A program made the position numbers and the translations under genes. Shown here piece after piece: positions 8,423 to 16,282 of a stretch of DNA of 64,000 nt (the stretch's first letter is position 1; every line of letters begins with the position of its first letter). The DNA is from Anaerolineae bacterium (lineage in GTDB: Bacteria; Chloroflexota; Anaerolineae; Aggregatilineales; Aggregatilineaceae): assembly GCA_018432315.1 (NCBI GenBank), contig JAHDLB010000031.1, positions 1-64,000 on the forward strand. The letters run 5' to 3'. The notes beneath the pieces were generated by a model, which was not told the DNA's origin, did not search any database, and was given only the letters and a program-made list of their open reading frames with translations.

Positions 8423-9022
8423 TTAGCCGCCTTTTTTGGCATAGGACGGGGCGATGTCCAGCAGTCTCCCCAGCGTCAGGACCATGTATTCGGCGGCTTC
8501 GTCGTGGCTCAGCCCCTGCTTGACGCGCAGCGCCCGGTAGGTCAGCGGGTGCAGCAGCCCGTGCACGAAGCCCCGCAGCGCTTCGGGCGGCGCTTCGCCC
8601 TCGAAGAGGACGTCCGCGATTGCCCGGGCCAGTCCGTCCGTTTCGGCCATCACCTGCGCCATCGTGGGCGACTCGTCTTCCAGCACGTAGCCGGTCCACG
8701 CGTGGCCCAGCGACTGCTCGAAGACCGCGAAAAGCTGCCGGACCACCGCCGCCAGCCGTTCCGCCGGGTCGGGAATGGCCGCCAGCTCGTCGAGCCGCGG
8801 GACCTTCAGGCGCTCGGCGACGTGCCTCGTGCACGCCCCGAACAGGTCTTCGCGAGTGGGGAAGTATTTGTTCACCGTCGGCAGCGAGACGCCGGCCTCG
8901 TCGGCGACGGCGGACACCGTCGTGATGCCGCGCGCGTGCAGCCTGACGGCGGCTTCGACGATGGCCTGTCGCGTCCGGGCGGCGCTGGCCTGGCGCCGGC
9001 GGGATTCGTATTTGCGTGCCAT
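8423..9022 (-). CDS. TetR/AcrR-family transcriptional regulator
   Basis: 199 residues. The N-terminal helix-turn-helix is typical: RQAIVEAAVRLHARGITTVSAVADEAGVSLPTVNKYFPTREDLF in pieces across residues 18-62, with the G-VS-PTVNKYF recognition helix. The C-terminal ligand domain ends in KKGG. TAA stop at 8423; GGAG 9-12 bases before the ATG. It lies 78 bases downstream of the NADH dehydrogenase gene on the same strand, so it may be co-transcribed with it and may regulate it through the palindrome at 10582-10602. Ligand unknown. Confidence 0.87.
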   Translation of the reverse strand: MARKYESRRRQASAARTRQAIVEAAVRLHARGITTVSAVADEAGVSLPTVNKYFPTREDLFGACTRHVAERLKVPRLDELAAIPDPAERLAAVVRQLFAVFEQSLGHAWTGYVLEDESPTMAQVMAETDGLARAIADVLFEGEAPPEALRGFVHGLLHPLTYRALRVKQGLSHDEAAEYMVLTLGRLLDIAPSYAKKGG

Positions 9023-9052
9023 ACCTTTTACTCCTGTACCCTGTCTACCAGC

Positions 9053-9084
9053 CTGGGGGAGCCCCCGGCCAGGGACTCCCTCAG
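9053..9084 (-). repeat. Intercistronic hairpin between ndh and tetR
   Basis: CTGGGGGAG (9053-9061) pairs with CTCCCTCAG (9076-9084) with one G-U pair, with further CCC/GGG pairing inside. There is no T tract in either direction, so it is more likely a processing or attenuation hairpin than a full terminator. Confidence 0.45.
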
Positions 9085-9100
9085 CGTTCCATTCGGGGCC

Positions 9101-10447
9101 TCACTCCAGGCGAGGCCAGAGTCCTGTGTCGTACACCCAGCGCCCCGGCGCGGCGTCCATCGTGGCGGACGTCTGCGCGGACTCCTGCCGGTTGGTGATT
9201 AGCAGGGCCGAGCGACTCCGCGTGAAGAAGTTCCACACCCACTGCACCAGCACCAGCAGCCGGTTCTCGAGTTCCATCTGGTGCACGAGGTGGATGTACG
9301 CCCAGAGCTGCCAGGCGAGCAGGCCGGCGAACCGGAAGCGGCCCACTTCGGCCACCGCGGCCCCCCGCGCGACGACGGCGATGTTCCCCTTGTCGCGGTA
9401 GTGGAAGGCCGGCATCTGTTGGCCGCGCTGGCGGCGCTTGACCAGCTCCCCGACGTACTGCCCCTGCTGGATCGCCACCTGCGCGACGCCGGGCAGCGGC
9501 TTGTCGCCCTGGTGGGCAAAGTGGGCCAGGTCGCCGATGACGAAGATCTCCGGGTGCCCCGGCAGCGTGAGGTCCGGCTCGACCATCACGCGCCCGCCGC
9601 GATCCAGCGGGGCACCGGTCGCCTCGGCGAGCGCCTCGCCCAGCGGGGACGCTTTGACGCCCGCCGTCCAGAGCACCGTTCGCGCCGCGATTGCCTCGTC
9701 CTGGCCCGCGTGGGACACGATCACACCCTGCGGACCCAGGTCGGTGACGCGCGCCCCGGTCACGATCTCGACCTGCCGTTTCTCCAACGCGGCGGCGGCT
9801 TTGGCTGCCAGCTCGGGCGAGTAGGTTGGCAGCAGGCGATCGCCGCTCTGCACCAGCAGGATGCGCGCGTCCGACGGGTTGATGTTGCGGAACGCGTGCC
9901 GCAGCGTTTCACGCGCGATCTCGGCCAGCGCGCCGGCCATCTCGACGCCGGTGGGCCCGCCGCCGACGATGACGAACGTCAGCCACGAGCGCACCGCGTC
10001 CGGATCGCTGGCGACCTCAGCCGCCTCGAACGCGGCGATGATGCGCCGGCGAATCTCGGTCGCGTCTTCGACCGTCTTCAGGCTGGGCGCCCACTGTCCC
10101 CAGTGGTCGTTGCCGAAGTAGTGGTTGCCCGCACCGGCGGCCACGATCAGCGTGTCGTAGCGCACCGTCCCGTTGCGCAGAATCACCTGGCGGTTGGCCG
10201 TGTCGAAGCCGGTCACCTCGGCCATCAGCACGCGCGTGTTGGCCTGGTCTTTCAGCAGGTGGCGCAGCGGTGAGGCGATGTCGGCAGGCGATAGCTCGCC
10301 GGTGGCGACCTGGTAGAGCAGCGGCTGGAACAGGTGATGGTTGCGGCGGTCGATGAGCGTGACGTCGACGGGCGCGTTTTTCAGCCGCCTGGCCGCGTAC
10401 AGTCCCCCGAATCCGCCCCCGATGATGACAACGTGTTCCTTGTTCAT
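9101..10447 (-). CDS. ndh: Type II NADH dehydrogenase (NDH-2, NAD(P)/FAD-dependent oxidoreductase)
   Basis: 448-residue flavoprotein that oxidises NADH and reduces quinone at the inner membrane face without proton pumping. FAD Rossmann motif near the N-terminus (HVVIIGGGFGGLYAARRL), NDH-2 hallmark HHLFQPLLYQVATG, second dinucleotide motif VIVGGGPTGVEMAGALAE at about 165, and the FAD-binding VIGDLAHF near 300. The C-terminal AWQLWAYIHLVHQ and nearby hydrophobic stretch is the usual membrane-association region. Start chosen at ATG 10447, preceded by GAGGGG; the 49-codon upstream extension lies in promoter DNA. Its promoter carries a palindrome between -35 and -10. Confidence 0.92.
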   Translation of the reverse strand: MNKEHVVIIGGGFGGLYAARRLKNAPVDVTLIDRRNHHLFQPLLYQVATGELSPADIASPLRHLLKDQANTRVLMAEVTGFDTANRQVILRNGTVRYDTLIVAAGAGNHYFGNDHWGQWAPSLKTVEDATEIRRRIIAAFEAAEVASDPDAVRSWLTFVIVGGGPTGVEMAGALAEIARETLRHAFRNINPSDARILLVQSGDRLLPTYSPELAAKAAAALEKRQVEIVTGARVTDLGPQGVIVSHAGQDEAIAARTVLWTAGVKASPLGEALAEATGAPLDRGGRVMVEPDLTLPGHPEIFVIGDLAHFAHQGDKPLPGVAQVAIQQGQYVGELVKRRQRGQQMPAFHYRDKGNIAVVARGAAVAEVGRFRFAGLLAWQLWAYIHLVHQMELENRLLVLVQWVWNFFTRSRSALLITNRQESAQTSATMDAAPGRWVYDTGLWPRLE

Positions 10448-10578
10448 GATGGCCCCTCGACAGATTAGATAATTGGCTTGGATGGCTGCGGCAGTGACAT
10501 CGGTTCGAAGTCCATCGTGCGCAGCAGGGCTTGCGGCCCTCATGGCGAAGTCGGTAGTGCCTCGCCTTATTGGATATG

Positions 10579-10607
10579 AGTATATTATATTCAATATAAT
10601 ATGTCAA
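10579..10607 (-). promoter_or_regulatory. ndh promoter with embedded operator-like palindrome
   Basis: On the minus strand TTGACA (10607-10602) and TATACT (10584-10579) are 17 bases apart. A perfect inverted repeat, ATATTATATT (10582-10591), centre C, AATATAATAT (10593-10602), fills the spacer and touches both elements. A repressor bound there would block RNA polymerase. Confidence 0.75.
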
Positions 10608-10678
10608 TACCGAATTTTGAATCCGGCCCAGGTTGCCGCTGCGCGCATCGCGGATCAGGCATTCTGCGCCGACGGGTA

Positions 10679-10708
10679 TTGACATATGACAGAAAGCTCT
10701 CTTATAAT
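10679..10708 (+). promoter_or_regulatory. Consensus sigma70 promoter for the BBE-type oxidoreductase
   Basis: TTGACA at 10679-10684 and TATAAT at 10703-10708, spacer 18. Both hexamers are perfect. Transcription would start near 10715, leaving a leader of about 200 bases before the ATG at 10914. Confidence 0.8.
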
Positions 10709-10855
10709 AGTTTCCTCAATTTGTCGTCTTGTTTATTTGACTATTGATCATGAAAGCCGCTGGCCGGATGTACGCGTGACAGCACGATCGTTCATGGCGA
10801 CAATTCCGGCGCTTTTTTGCCAGGGCTCAGCCCGGCGCTGGGTCAGCAGCCGGCA

Positions 10856-10874
10856 CCCGTGAGGGCCTCACGGG
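10856..10874 (+). repeat. Leader hairpin 40 bases before the BBE-type gene
   Basis: CCCGTGAG (10856-10863) and CTCACGGG (10867-10874) pair perfectly around GGC. No T tract follows. It lies in the long leader and ends 24 bases before the ribosome binding site. Confidence 0.5.
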
Positions 10875-10913
10875 CCACTCCCGATCGAAACGGATATGCA
10901 AGGAGACATCATC

Positions 10914-12320
10914 ATGGTCAAGTCAAACACCCTCGACGCATCGACGCTCCAATCCCTGACGGGACAATTCAAAGGCGCCGTGATTCTGCCGGACGACGAT
11001 AGCTATGACGACGCGCGCAGCGTGTGGAACGGCATGATCGACCGCCATCCCGCGCTCGTCGCCCGCCCGCTGGACAACGACGACGTGATCGCCGCGGTCA
11101 ACTTCGCCCGCGAGCACGATCTGCTGGTCTCGGTGCGGGGCGGTGGGCACAACGTGGCCGGTCACGCTACCAACGACGGCGGCATCGTCATCGACCTGTC
11201 GTCGATGAAGGCGATCGAGGTGGACGCCGACCGGCGCATCGCCCGCGTCGAAGGCGGCGCGACGTGGGGCGAGGTGGACGCGGCGACCCAGGTCCACGGG
11301 CTGGCGACTCCGGGCGGCGTGTTCTCGCGGACGGGCGTCGCCGGGCTGACGCTGGGCGGCGGTCTCGGCTGGCTGCGCAACACCTACGGCCTGAGCTGCG
11401 ACAACCTGATCGCGGCGGACGTCGTCACCGCCGGCGGGCGGCTGGTTCATGCCAGCGCCACCGAGAACAGCGACCTGCTGTGGGGATTGCGCGGCGGCGG
11501 CGGCAATTTCGGCGTGGTGACCCGCTTCGAGTTCCAGCTTCACCCCGTCGGCCCGGACGTGATGTTCGTGTTCGTGTTCCACGATGGCCGCACCGTCGAG
11601 GATATGCAGCGCGCCGTGCGCCTCTACCGCGACTTCTGCGCGACCGCGCCGGACGAAGTGGGCACGCTCATGTTCCTGGGCCAGGTCCCGCCGGACGAAC
11701 ACTTCCCCGAGGAACTGCACCGCAAGCCCTACGCCGCGTTTGGCGCCCTGTACGTGGGCCCGGTCGAAGAGGGCAAGCAGGTCCTGCAGCCGCTGCTCGA
11801 CTTCGGCACGCCCCTGCTTGACTTCAGCGGCGTGATGCCCTACGTCGAGGTGCAGCAGGCGTTCGATGCCGACTATCCGGACGGGTTGCGCTACTACTGG
11901 AAATCGCTGAACCTGACCCGCCTCGACGACGACGCGATCGAGCGCATCGTCGAGCACGCGCGCCGGCAGCCGTCCCCGTTCAGCACGACCGACCTCTGGC
12001 ACGTCGGGGGCGCGGTGACGCGCGTCGGCCCGGACGAGAGCGCCTTCTTCGGGCGCGAGGCGGCCTTCCTGCTCAACCCGGAAGCGAACTGGATCGACGC
12101 GGCGGACGATGACGCCAACGTGCAGTGGGTGCGGCGCTTCGTGGCGGAGATGGCCCCGTTCTCGGACGGCAGCCGCTATCTCAACTTCGCCGGTTTTCAG
12201 GAAGAGGGCGACGCGATGATGCAGACGTCGTTCGGGGCGCACTACGCCCGGCTGGAAGCCTTGAAGCGGCGTTACGACCCGGATAACCTGTTCCGGCTCA
12301 ACCAGAACATCAAGCCGTAG
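10914..12320 (+). CDS. FAD-binding oxidoreductase of the BBE (berberine bridge enzyme-like) family
   Basis: 468 residues. ATG at 10914 follows AAGGAGACATCATC; a six-codon in-frame extension is possible. FAD-binding PCMH fold in the first half: ARPLDNDDVIAAVNFAR, then RGGGHNVAGHAT, where the His is the usual covalent flavin site, and GVAGLTLGGGLGWL. The second covalent Cys found in bicovalent members is absent (VFSRTG instead of a GxC motif), so one covalent link is predicted. The C-terminal BBE segment is clear (YDPDNLFRLNQNI). Family members oxidise sugars, alcohols or alkaloids; the substrate here cannot be told. No signal peptide. Confidence 0.88.
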   Translation: MVKSNTLDASTLQSLTGQFKGAVILPDDDSYDDARSVWNGMIDRHPALVARPLDNDDVIAAVNFAREHDLLVSVRGGGHNVAGHATNDGGIVIDLSSMKAIEVDADRRIARVEGGATWGEVDAATQVHGLATPGGVFSRTGVAGLTLGGGLGWLRNTYGLSCDNLIAADVVTAGGRLVHASATENSDLLWGLRGGGGNFGVVTRFEFQLHPVGPDVMFVFVFHDGRTVEDMQRAVRLYRDFCATAPDEVGTLMFLGQVPPDEHFPEELHRKPYAAFGALYVGPVEEGKQVLQPLLDFGTPLLDFSGVMPYVEVQQAFDADYPDGLRYYWKSLNLTRLDDDAIERIVEHARRQPSPFSTTDLWHVGGAVTRVGPDESAFFGREAAFLLNPEANWIDAADDDANVQWVRRFVAEMAPFSDGSRYLNFAGFQEEGDAMMQTSFGAHYARLEALKRRYDPDNLFRLNQNIKP

Positions 12321-12328
12321 CGCCTGCG

Positions 12329-12365
12329 CCGGGGCGCGGTCCTTCGCCGGAGAGCCGCGCCCCGG
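12329..12365 (+). terminator. GC-rich hairpin after the BBE-type gene
   Basis: CCGGGGCGCGG (12329-12339) pairs perfectly with CCGCGCCCCGG (12355-12365), an 11-pair stem, 9 bases after the stop codon. No T tract follows (TTGAATG), so termination by this alone is uncertain. Confidence 0.5.
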
Positions 12366-12432
12366 TTGAATGCCCCCGCGCGACTCCGCCCGCCTGGGGC
12401 GCTGCCCCTGCCGCCCCGCCGGCGCCGATCGG

Positions 12433-12441
12433 TGCTACAAT
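12433..12441 (+). promoter_or_regulatory. Possible extended -10 promoter for the CBS/transporter pair
   Basis: TGCTACAAT forms an extended -10 (TGnTACAAT) 131 bases before the CBS gene. No convincing -35 is present. Confidence 0.4.
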
Positions 12442-12571
12442 GGACGAGACACAACGTGGCGTCACGTAGTCGCCCTGTAACGCGGGACCATCCACCCGGG
12501 CGGTGTACCCGCGCTCTCGACGGCTAGCACCGCGTTCGAGACGCATTGTAGGTCACCAGGAGGAACCCAAA

Positions 12572-13036
12572 ATGCAGGTATCTGATTGCATGAGGACCCA
12601 GGTTTTCACGGTGGAAACCGGCGCGACACTGGTCGAGGCGATGCACATCATGGGCAGCCGCATGGTGGGCACCGTCCCGGTCATCGACAGGAACCGCCAT
12701 CTGGCCGGCGTGCTCGTCCTCGACGATCTGCTGACCCAGTTGATGCCAAAGTTCGTGCAGGTCCTGCGGTCGACGGATTTCATCCACGACTACGGGAAGT
12801 TCGAAATGGGACCCTATGCCACCAATCTGCTCGACAAGCCCCTCAGCGAGATCATGCGCCCCCCGTACTATCTCGAAGAGAGCAGCAGCCTGATGCAGGC
12901 GATGGTGTTCATGCATAACCACCAGGTCGCCGATGTGCCGGTGGTGAATGCGGCCAAGGAACTGATCGGCATCGTGTCGCGCGTGCGGGTGGGGAGCCTC
13001 TTTCTGGTCGACTGGCTCGACAAGAAAAGCGAATAG
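12572..13036 (+). CDS. CBS-pair domain protein
   Basis: 154 residues with two CBS motifs: about 1-60 (VSDCMRTQVFTVETGATLVEAM ... GTVPVIDRNRHLAGVLVLDDLL in pieces) and about 85-150 (EIMRPPYYLEES ... VADVPVVNAAKELIGIVSR). CBS pairs bind adenosyl nucleotides and gate enzymes or transporters. The ATG at 12572 is preceded by AGGAGGAACCCAAA. Only 7 bases separate its stop from the transporter start, so it is probably a nucleotide-sensing partner of that transporter. Binding of AMP/ATP is inference. Confidence 0.85.
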   Translation: MQVSDCMRTQVFTVETGATLVEAMHIMGSRMVGTVPVIDRNRHLAGVLVLDDLLTQLMPKFVQVLRSTDFIHDYGKFEMGPYATNLLDKPLSEIMRPPYYLEESSSLMQAMVFMHNHQVADVPVVNAAKELIGIVSRVRVGSLFLVDWLDKKSE

Positions 13037-13043
13037 CGCCCCG

Positions 13044-14342
13044 ATGACCGAAATTGTAGCCGCGGGGATTTTCATCGTCACCCTGTTACTGATCTTCTCT
13101 GCGAAATGGCACCGGATGGTGGTCAGCGCCGTCGGCGCGTCGGTGATGGTGGGCGCCGGCCTGCTGCTGAACTTTTACGACGAGGAGCACGCTATCGAGG
13201 CCATCGAATTCGAGACGCTGGCCCTGCTGCTGGGCATGATGATCCTGGTTGCGCTGCTGCGCACGACGGGCTTCTTCGAATTCGTGGCGATTCTCGTCGC
13301 CCAGCGCAGCAGCGGCAGCATCGTGCGCCTGATGTTCATGCTGGGCCTCACCACGTCCGTCCTGTCGATGGTGCTGGACAACGTGACCACCGTCGTCCTC
13401 ATCTCGCCGATGACGGTCCTGATCGCCGAATTCCTGGACATATCGCCCATCCCACTGCTGATCTCGCAGGCGATGTTCTCCAACACCGGCGGCATGGCGA
13501 CCCTGGTCGGCGATCCGCCCAACATCCTGATCGGCACGGCTGCCGGGCTGAGTTTCAACGACTTCCTGACGCACCTGGGACCGATCGTGTTCGTGCTGTG
13601 GGGGAGCATTTTCTTCGTGCTGCGCTATCGCATGGGCGACCGGCTCCGCGTGACGGGGGCGGTGCCCCACCGCGAAAACGCCATCCACACCCTGAACGCG
13701 GCTGATGCGCTGAACGACCGGCGCAGCGCGCAGCGCGTGCTGCTGGTGCTCGGCGGGGTGGTGGCGCTGTTCATGCTCGAGCGCCGGTTGGAGATCACCC
13801 CGGCGTTTGCCGCGCTCGCCGGGTCGGGCATCGCGCTTGCCTGGACGCACATCGACGTTCACGACGTCCTGCGGGACGTGGAATGGGACGTGCTGCTGTT
13901 CTTCGCCGGGCTGTTCGTGTTGGTCGGCGGGCTGGAGGCGGCGGGCGTGCTGGCCCAGGTGGCGGAGAGCCTGCTCGATTTGCAGGACATCTCGCCCGTG
14001 CTGCTGGGCCTGATCGTCATGTGGGCGATGGTCGTGCTCTCGGCGCTGATCGACAACGTGCCGGTGACCATCGCCGTGATCCCGATCGTGCTCAACCTGG
14101 GCACGCGCGGCATCGACATCCTGCCGCTCTGGTGGGCGGTGGCGCTCGGCGCGGGCATCGGCGGCAACGCGACCCCGATCGGGTCCACCGCGAACGTGGT
14201 GGTGATCGCCGTGAGCGAGCGCACCGACCGGCCCATCACCGACCGCGAATGGCTGTCCATCGGCATCCCGGCGGTGCTCGTCTCCGGCATTGTGGCGAGC
14301 GCGCTCTACGTGCTGCTGTTCGACTTCCTGAGCGTGGGCTGA
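13044..14342 (+). CDS. ArsB/NhaD-superfamily (SLC13-like) ion transporter
   Basis: 432 residues with 11-12 hydrophobic segments. Two ion-transporter signatures are visible: VLDNVTTVVLISPMT with SNTGGMATLVGDPPN (about 108-165) and ALIDNVPVTIAVIP with GAGIGGNATPIGSTAN (about 333-385), the paired DN and GxPxN re-entrant motifs of the ArsB/NhaD/citrate group. The substrate could be Na+/H+, arsenite or a dicarboxylate; no ars genes are nearby. ATG at 13044, seven bases after the CBS gene, without a strong Shine-Dalgarno, which suggests coupling. Followed by a strong terminator. Confidence 0.86.
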   Translation: MTEIVAAGIFIVTLLLIFSAKWHRMVVSAVGASVMVGAGLLLNFYDEEHAIEAIEFETLALLLGMMILVALLRTTGFFEFVAILVAQRSSGSIVRLMFMLGLTTSVLSMVLDNVTTVVLISPMTVLIAEFLDISPIPLLISQAMFSNTGGMATLVGDPPNILIGTAAGLSFNDFLTHLGPIVFVLWGSIFFVLRYRMGDRLRVTGAVPHRENAIHTLNAADALNDRRSAQRVLLVLGGVVALFMLERRLEITPAFAALAGSGIALAWTHIDVHDVLRDVEWDVLLFFAGLFVLVGGLEAAGVLAQVAESLLDLQDISPVLLGLIVMWAMVVLSALIDNVPVTIAVIPIVLNLGTRGIDILPLWWAVALGAGIGGNATPIGSTANVVVIAVSERTDRPITDREWLSIGIPAVLVSGIVASALYVLLFDFLSVG

Positions 14343-14364
14343 GCTGGCAGTATCCCCCGATCGC

Positions 14365-14394
14365 AAAGCCCCGCGCGCTGGCGGGGCTTTTTTT
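14365..14394 (+). terminator. Rho-independent terminator after the transporter
   Basis: AAGCCCCGC (14366-14374) pairs with GCGGGGCTT (14381-14389) and runs into seven T. It lies between convergent genes; on the minus strand it has only three T and so is mainly a plus-strand terminator. Confidence 0.9.
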
Positions 14395-14420
14395 GTGCGT
14401 GGGACGATCGGGTAACAGCG

Positions 14421-16199
14421 TTACATGATCAGCCCGGAGTCGACCAGGAACTGGAAGGCGACGTCCTGCGGTTCCTGGCTGTTGCCGTCCACTTCCCAGT
14501 TCAGGCCGGACATCGTCTCGGTGTCCAGCTTCTGCATCAGCATGTTGAGGATCACCGCCACGCGCGGATCGGTCTGGACGATCTCGGCGTCGATGACCGG
14601 CGCGGCGTTGTACGGCGGCCAGAAGCCCTGGTCATCGTCCAACACGCGCAGGCCCATCGCGCTGATCTGCCCGTCGGTGCCGAAGCAGGTCGTGACGTCC
14701 AGCTCGCCCTGCTCGAGCCCGCTGTATTTCAGGCCGGGATCGAAGCTCAGCACGTCGGCAAAGCCGAACTCGCCGTAGGCGTCGATCAGGCCGGGCAGGC
14801 CATCGGGACGGTCGATGAACTCGCCCGTCGCGCCGAACACCAGCCCGTCAGCGCTGGCGGCCAGGTCGCTCACCGTCTGGATGCCCAGTTCTTCGGCGCG
14901 GCTGTCGAGCATAGCCAGGCAGTAGGTGTTGTTGAACGCGCTCGGTTCCAGCCAGTCCAGGTTCCACTCGGCGAGGTACGCCTCATCGACCGCGTCGTAC
15001 ACGGCGCCCGCGGTCAGGTCGCTGCTGTACTCCATTTCGAGGAAGGTCAGGTAGCCGGTGCCGGTGTATTCGGGATACACGTCGATCTCACCGGCGACCA
15101 GCGCCTCGTGCGCGGCTGCGGTGCTGCCCAACTGGGTGTAGGTCGCGTCGTAGCCGTATTCCTGCAGCAGCAGGGCGATCAGGTTGCCCAGGATCAACTG
15201 CTCGGTGAACTGCTTCGACCCGACGTCGATGCTCACGTCAGCCGGGGCGGGCAGGTCTTCGGGCGCGGGGATCGTGTCGAGCACGGCCTCGTAGAAGAAA
15301 TCGAAGGCGACGTCTTGCGGCTCGCGGCTGTTACCGTCCACTTCCCAGTTCAACTGCGACATCGTCTCGGAATCCAGTGCGGCCATCACGGCGTTGAGGA
15401 TCACGGCGATGTACGGGTCCTGCGCGATCAGCTCGTTGTTGATCACCGGGGCGGCAAAGTACGGCGGCCAGAAGCCCTGGTCGTCTTCGAGCACGACGAG
15501 ATCGAGCGCGCTGATCTGGCCGTCGGTGCCGAAGCAGGTGGTGACGTCCAGCTCGCCCTCGGCCAGCCCGCTGTACTTCAGGCCGGGATCGAAGCTCAGC
15601 ACGTCGGCAAAGCCGAACTCGCCGTAGGCGTCGATCAGGCCGGGCAGGCCGTCGGGACGGTCGATGAACTCGCCCGTCGCGCCGAACACCAGCCCGTCAG
15701 CGTTGGCGGCCAGGTCGCTCACCGTCTCGATGCCCAGCTCTGCGGCGCGGTCGCGCGTCATCGCGAGGCAGTACGTGTTGTTGAACGACGCAGGCTCCAG
15801 CCAGTTGAGGTTCCATGCCTGGGCGTAGCCCTGGCTGACGGCGTTGTAGATGTCCGAGGGGGTCATCGCCGGGTTGTACGCGCCTTCGAGGAAGGTCAGG
15901 TAGCCGGTGCCGGTGTATTCGGGATACACGTCGATCTCACCGGCGACCAGCGCCTCGTGCGCGGCTGCCGTGCTGCCCAACTGGGTGTAGGTCGCGTCGT
16001 AGCCGAACTCGGCCAGCGCCAGCGATATCAGGTTGCCCAGGATGAGCTGTTCGGTGAACTGCTTCGAGCCCACGCGAATCGTCAGCCCGCTGTCCTGGGC
16101 TTCGGCCACGCCGTTCCCCGGGGCAGGGACTGCCACGAGCGCGCTGACCAGCATCACCAGCGGCAGCAGAATACTGAGCGTCTTTGTCATGCGGTTCAT
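14421..16199 (-). CDS. Glycine betaine/choline-type ABC substrate-binding protein with two tandem OpuAC-like domains
   Basis: 592 residues: Sec signal (to about 36, ending AEAQD) and two copies of a binding domain of about 280 residues. Each copy starts VGSKQFTEQLILGNLI and contains LGSTAAAHEALVAGEIDVYPEYTGTGYLTFLE in pieces, then FGATGEFIDRPDGLPGLIDAYGEFG. Copies are offset by 283 residues (849 bases); around 14732-14890 and 15581-15739 the DNA is nearly identical. Such proteins bind quaternary amines for osmoprotection or catabolism and are normally single-domain. No lipobox Cys. GGAGG lies 10 bases before the ATG. Last gene of the operon, 83 bases after the second permease. Confidence 0.9.
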   Translation of the reverse strand: MNRMTKTLSILLPLVMLVSALVAVPAPGNGVAEAQDSGLTIRVGSKQFTEQLILGNLISLALAEFGYDATYTQLGSTAAAHEALVAGEIDVYPEYTGTGYLTFLEGAYNPAMTPSDIYNAVSQGYAQAWNLNWLEPASFNNTYCLAMTRDRAAELGIETVSDLAANADGLVFGATGEFIDRPDGLPGLIDAYGEFGFADVLSFDPGLKYSGLAEGELDVTTCFGTDGQISALDLVVLEDDQGFWPPYFAAPVINNELIAQDPYIAVILNAVMAALDSETMSQLNWEVDGNSREPQDVAFDFFYEAVLDTIPAPEDLPAPADVSIDVGSKQFTEQLILGNLIALLLQEYGYDATYTQLGSTAAAHEALVAGEIDVYPEYTGTGYLTFLEMEYSSDLTAGAVYDAVDEAYLAEWNLDWLEPSAFNNTYCLAMLDSRAEELGIQTVSDLAASADGLVFGATGEFIDRPDGLPGLIDAYGEFGFADVLSFDPGLKYSGLEQGELDVTTCFGTDGQISAMGLRVLDDDQGFWPPYNAAPVIDAEIVQTDPRVAVILNMLMQKLDTETMSGLNWEVDGNSQEPQDVAFQFLVDSGLIM

Positions 16200-16282
16200 A
16201 GATCGTTTACCTCCAAAGTGTTCTATTACGGATCAGGCTGCCCGGGACGAACCCGGCGCAGCGCAATAACGCGCCGGACGCG

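Larger units (their letters stand above)
10448..10913. promoter_or_regulatory. Divergent control region between ndh and the BBE-type gene
   Basis: A 466-base region with no credible gene. It is AT-rich between about 10560 and 10770 against a GC-rich background and holds two divergent consensus promoters, a 21-base palindrome and a leader hairpin, each listed separately. The two promoters share GTATTGACATAT. Confidence 0.75.

Noticed and set aside
10448-10594. 49-residue N-terminal extension of the NADH dehydrogenase
   Set aside because: It would start within the promoter palindrome, and the FAD motif sits at the normal distance from ATG 10447.
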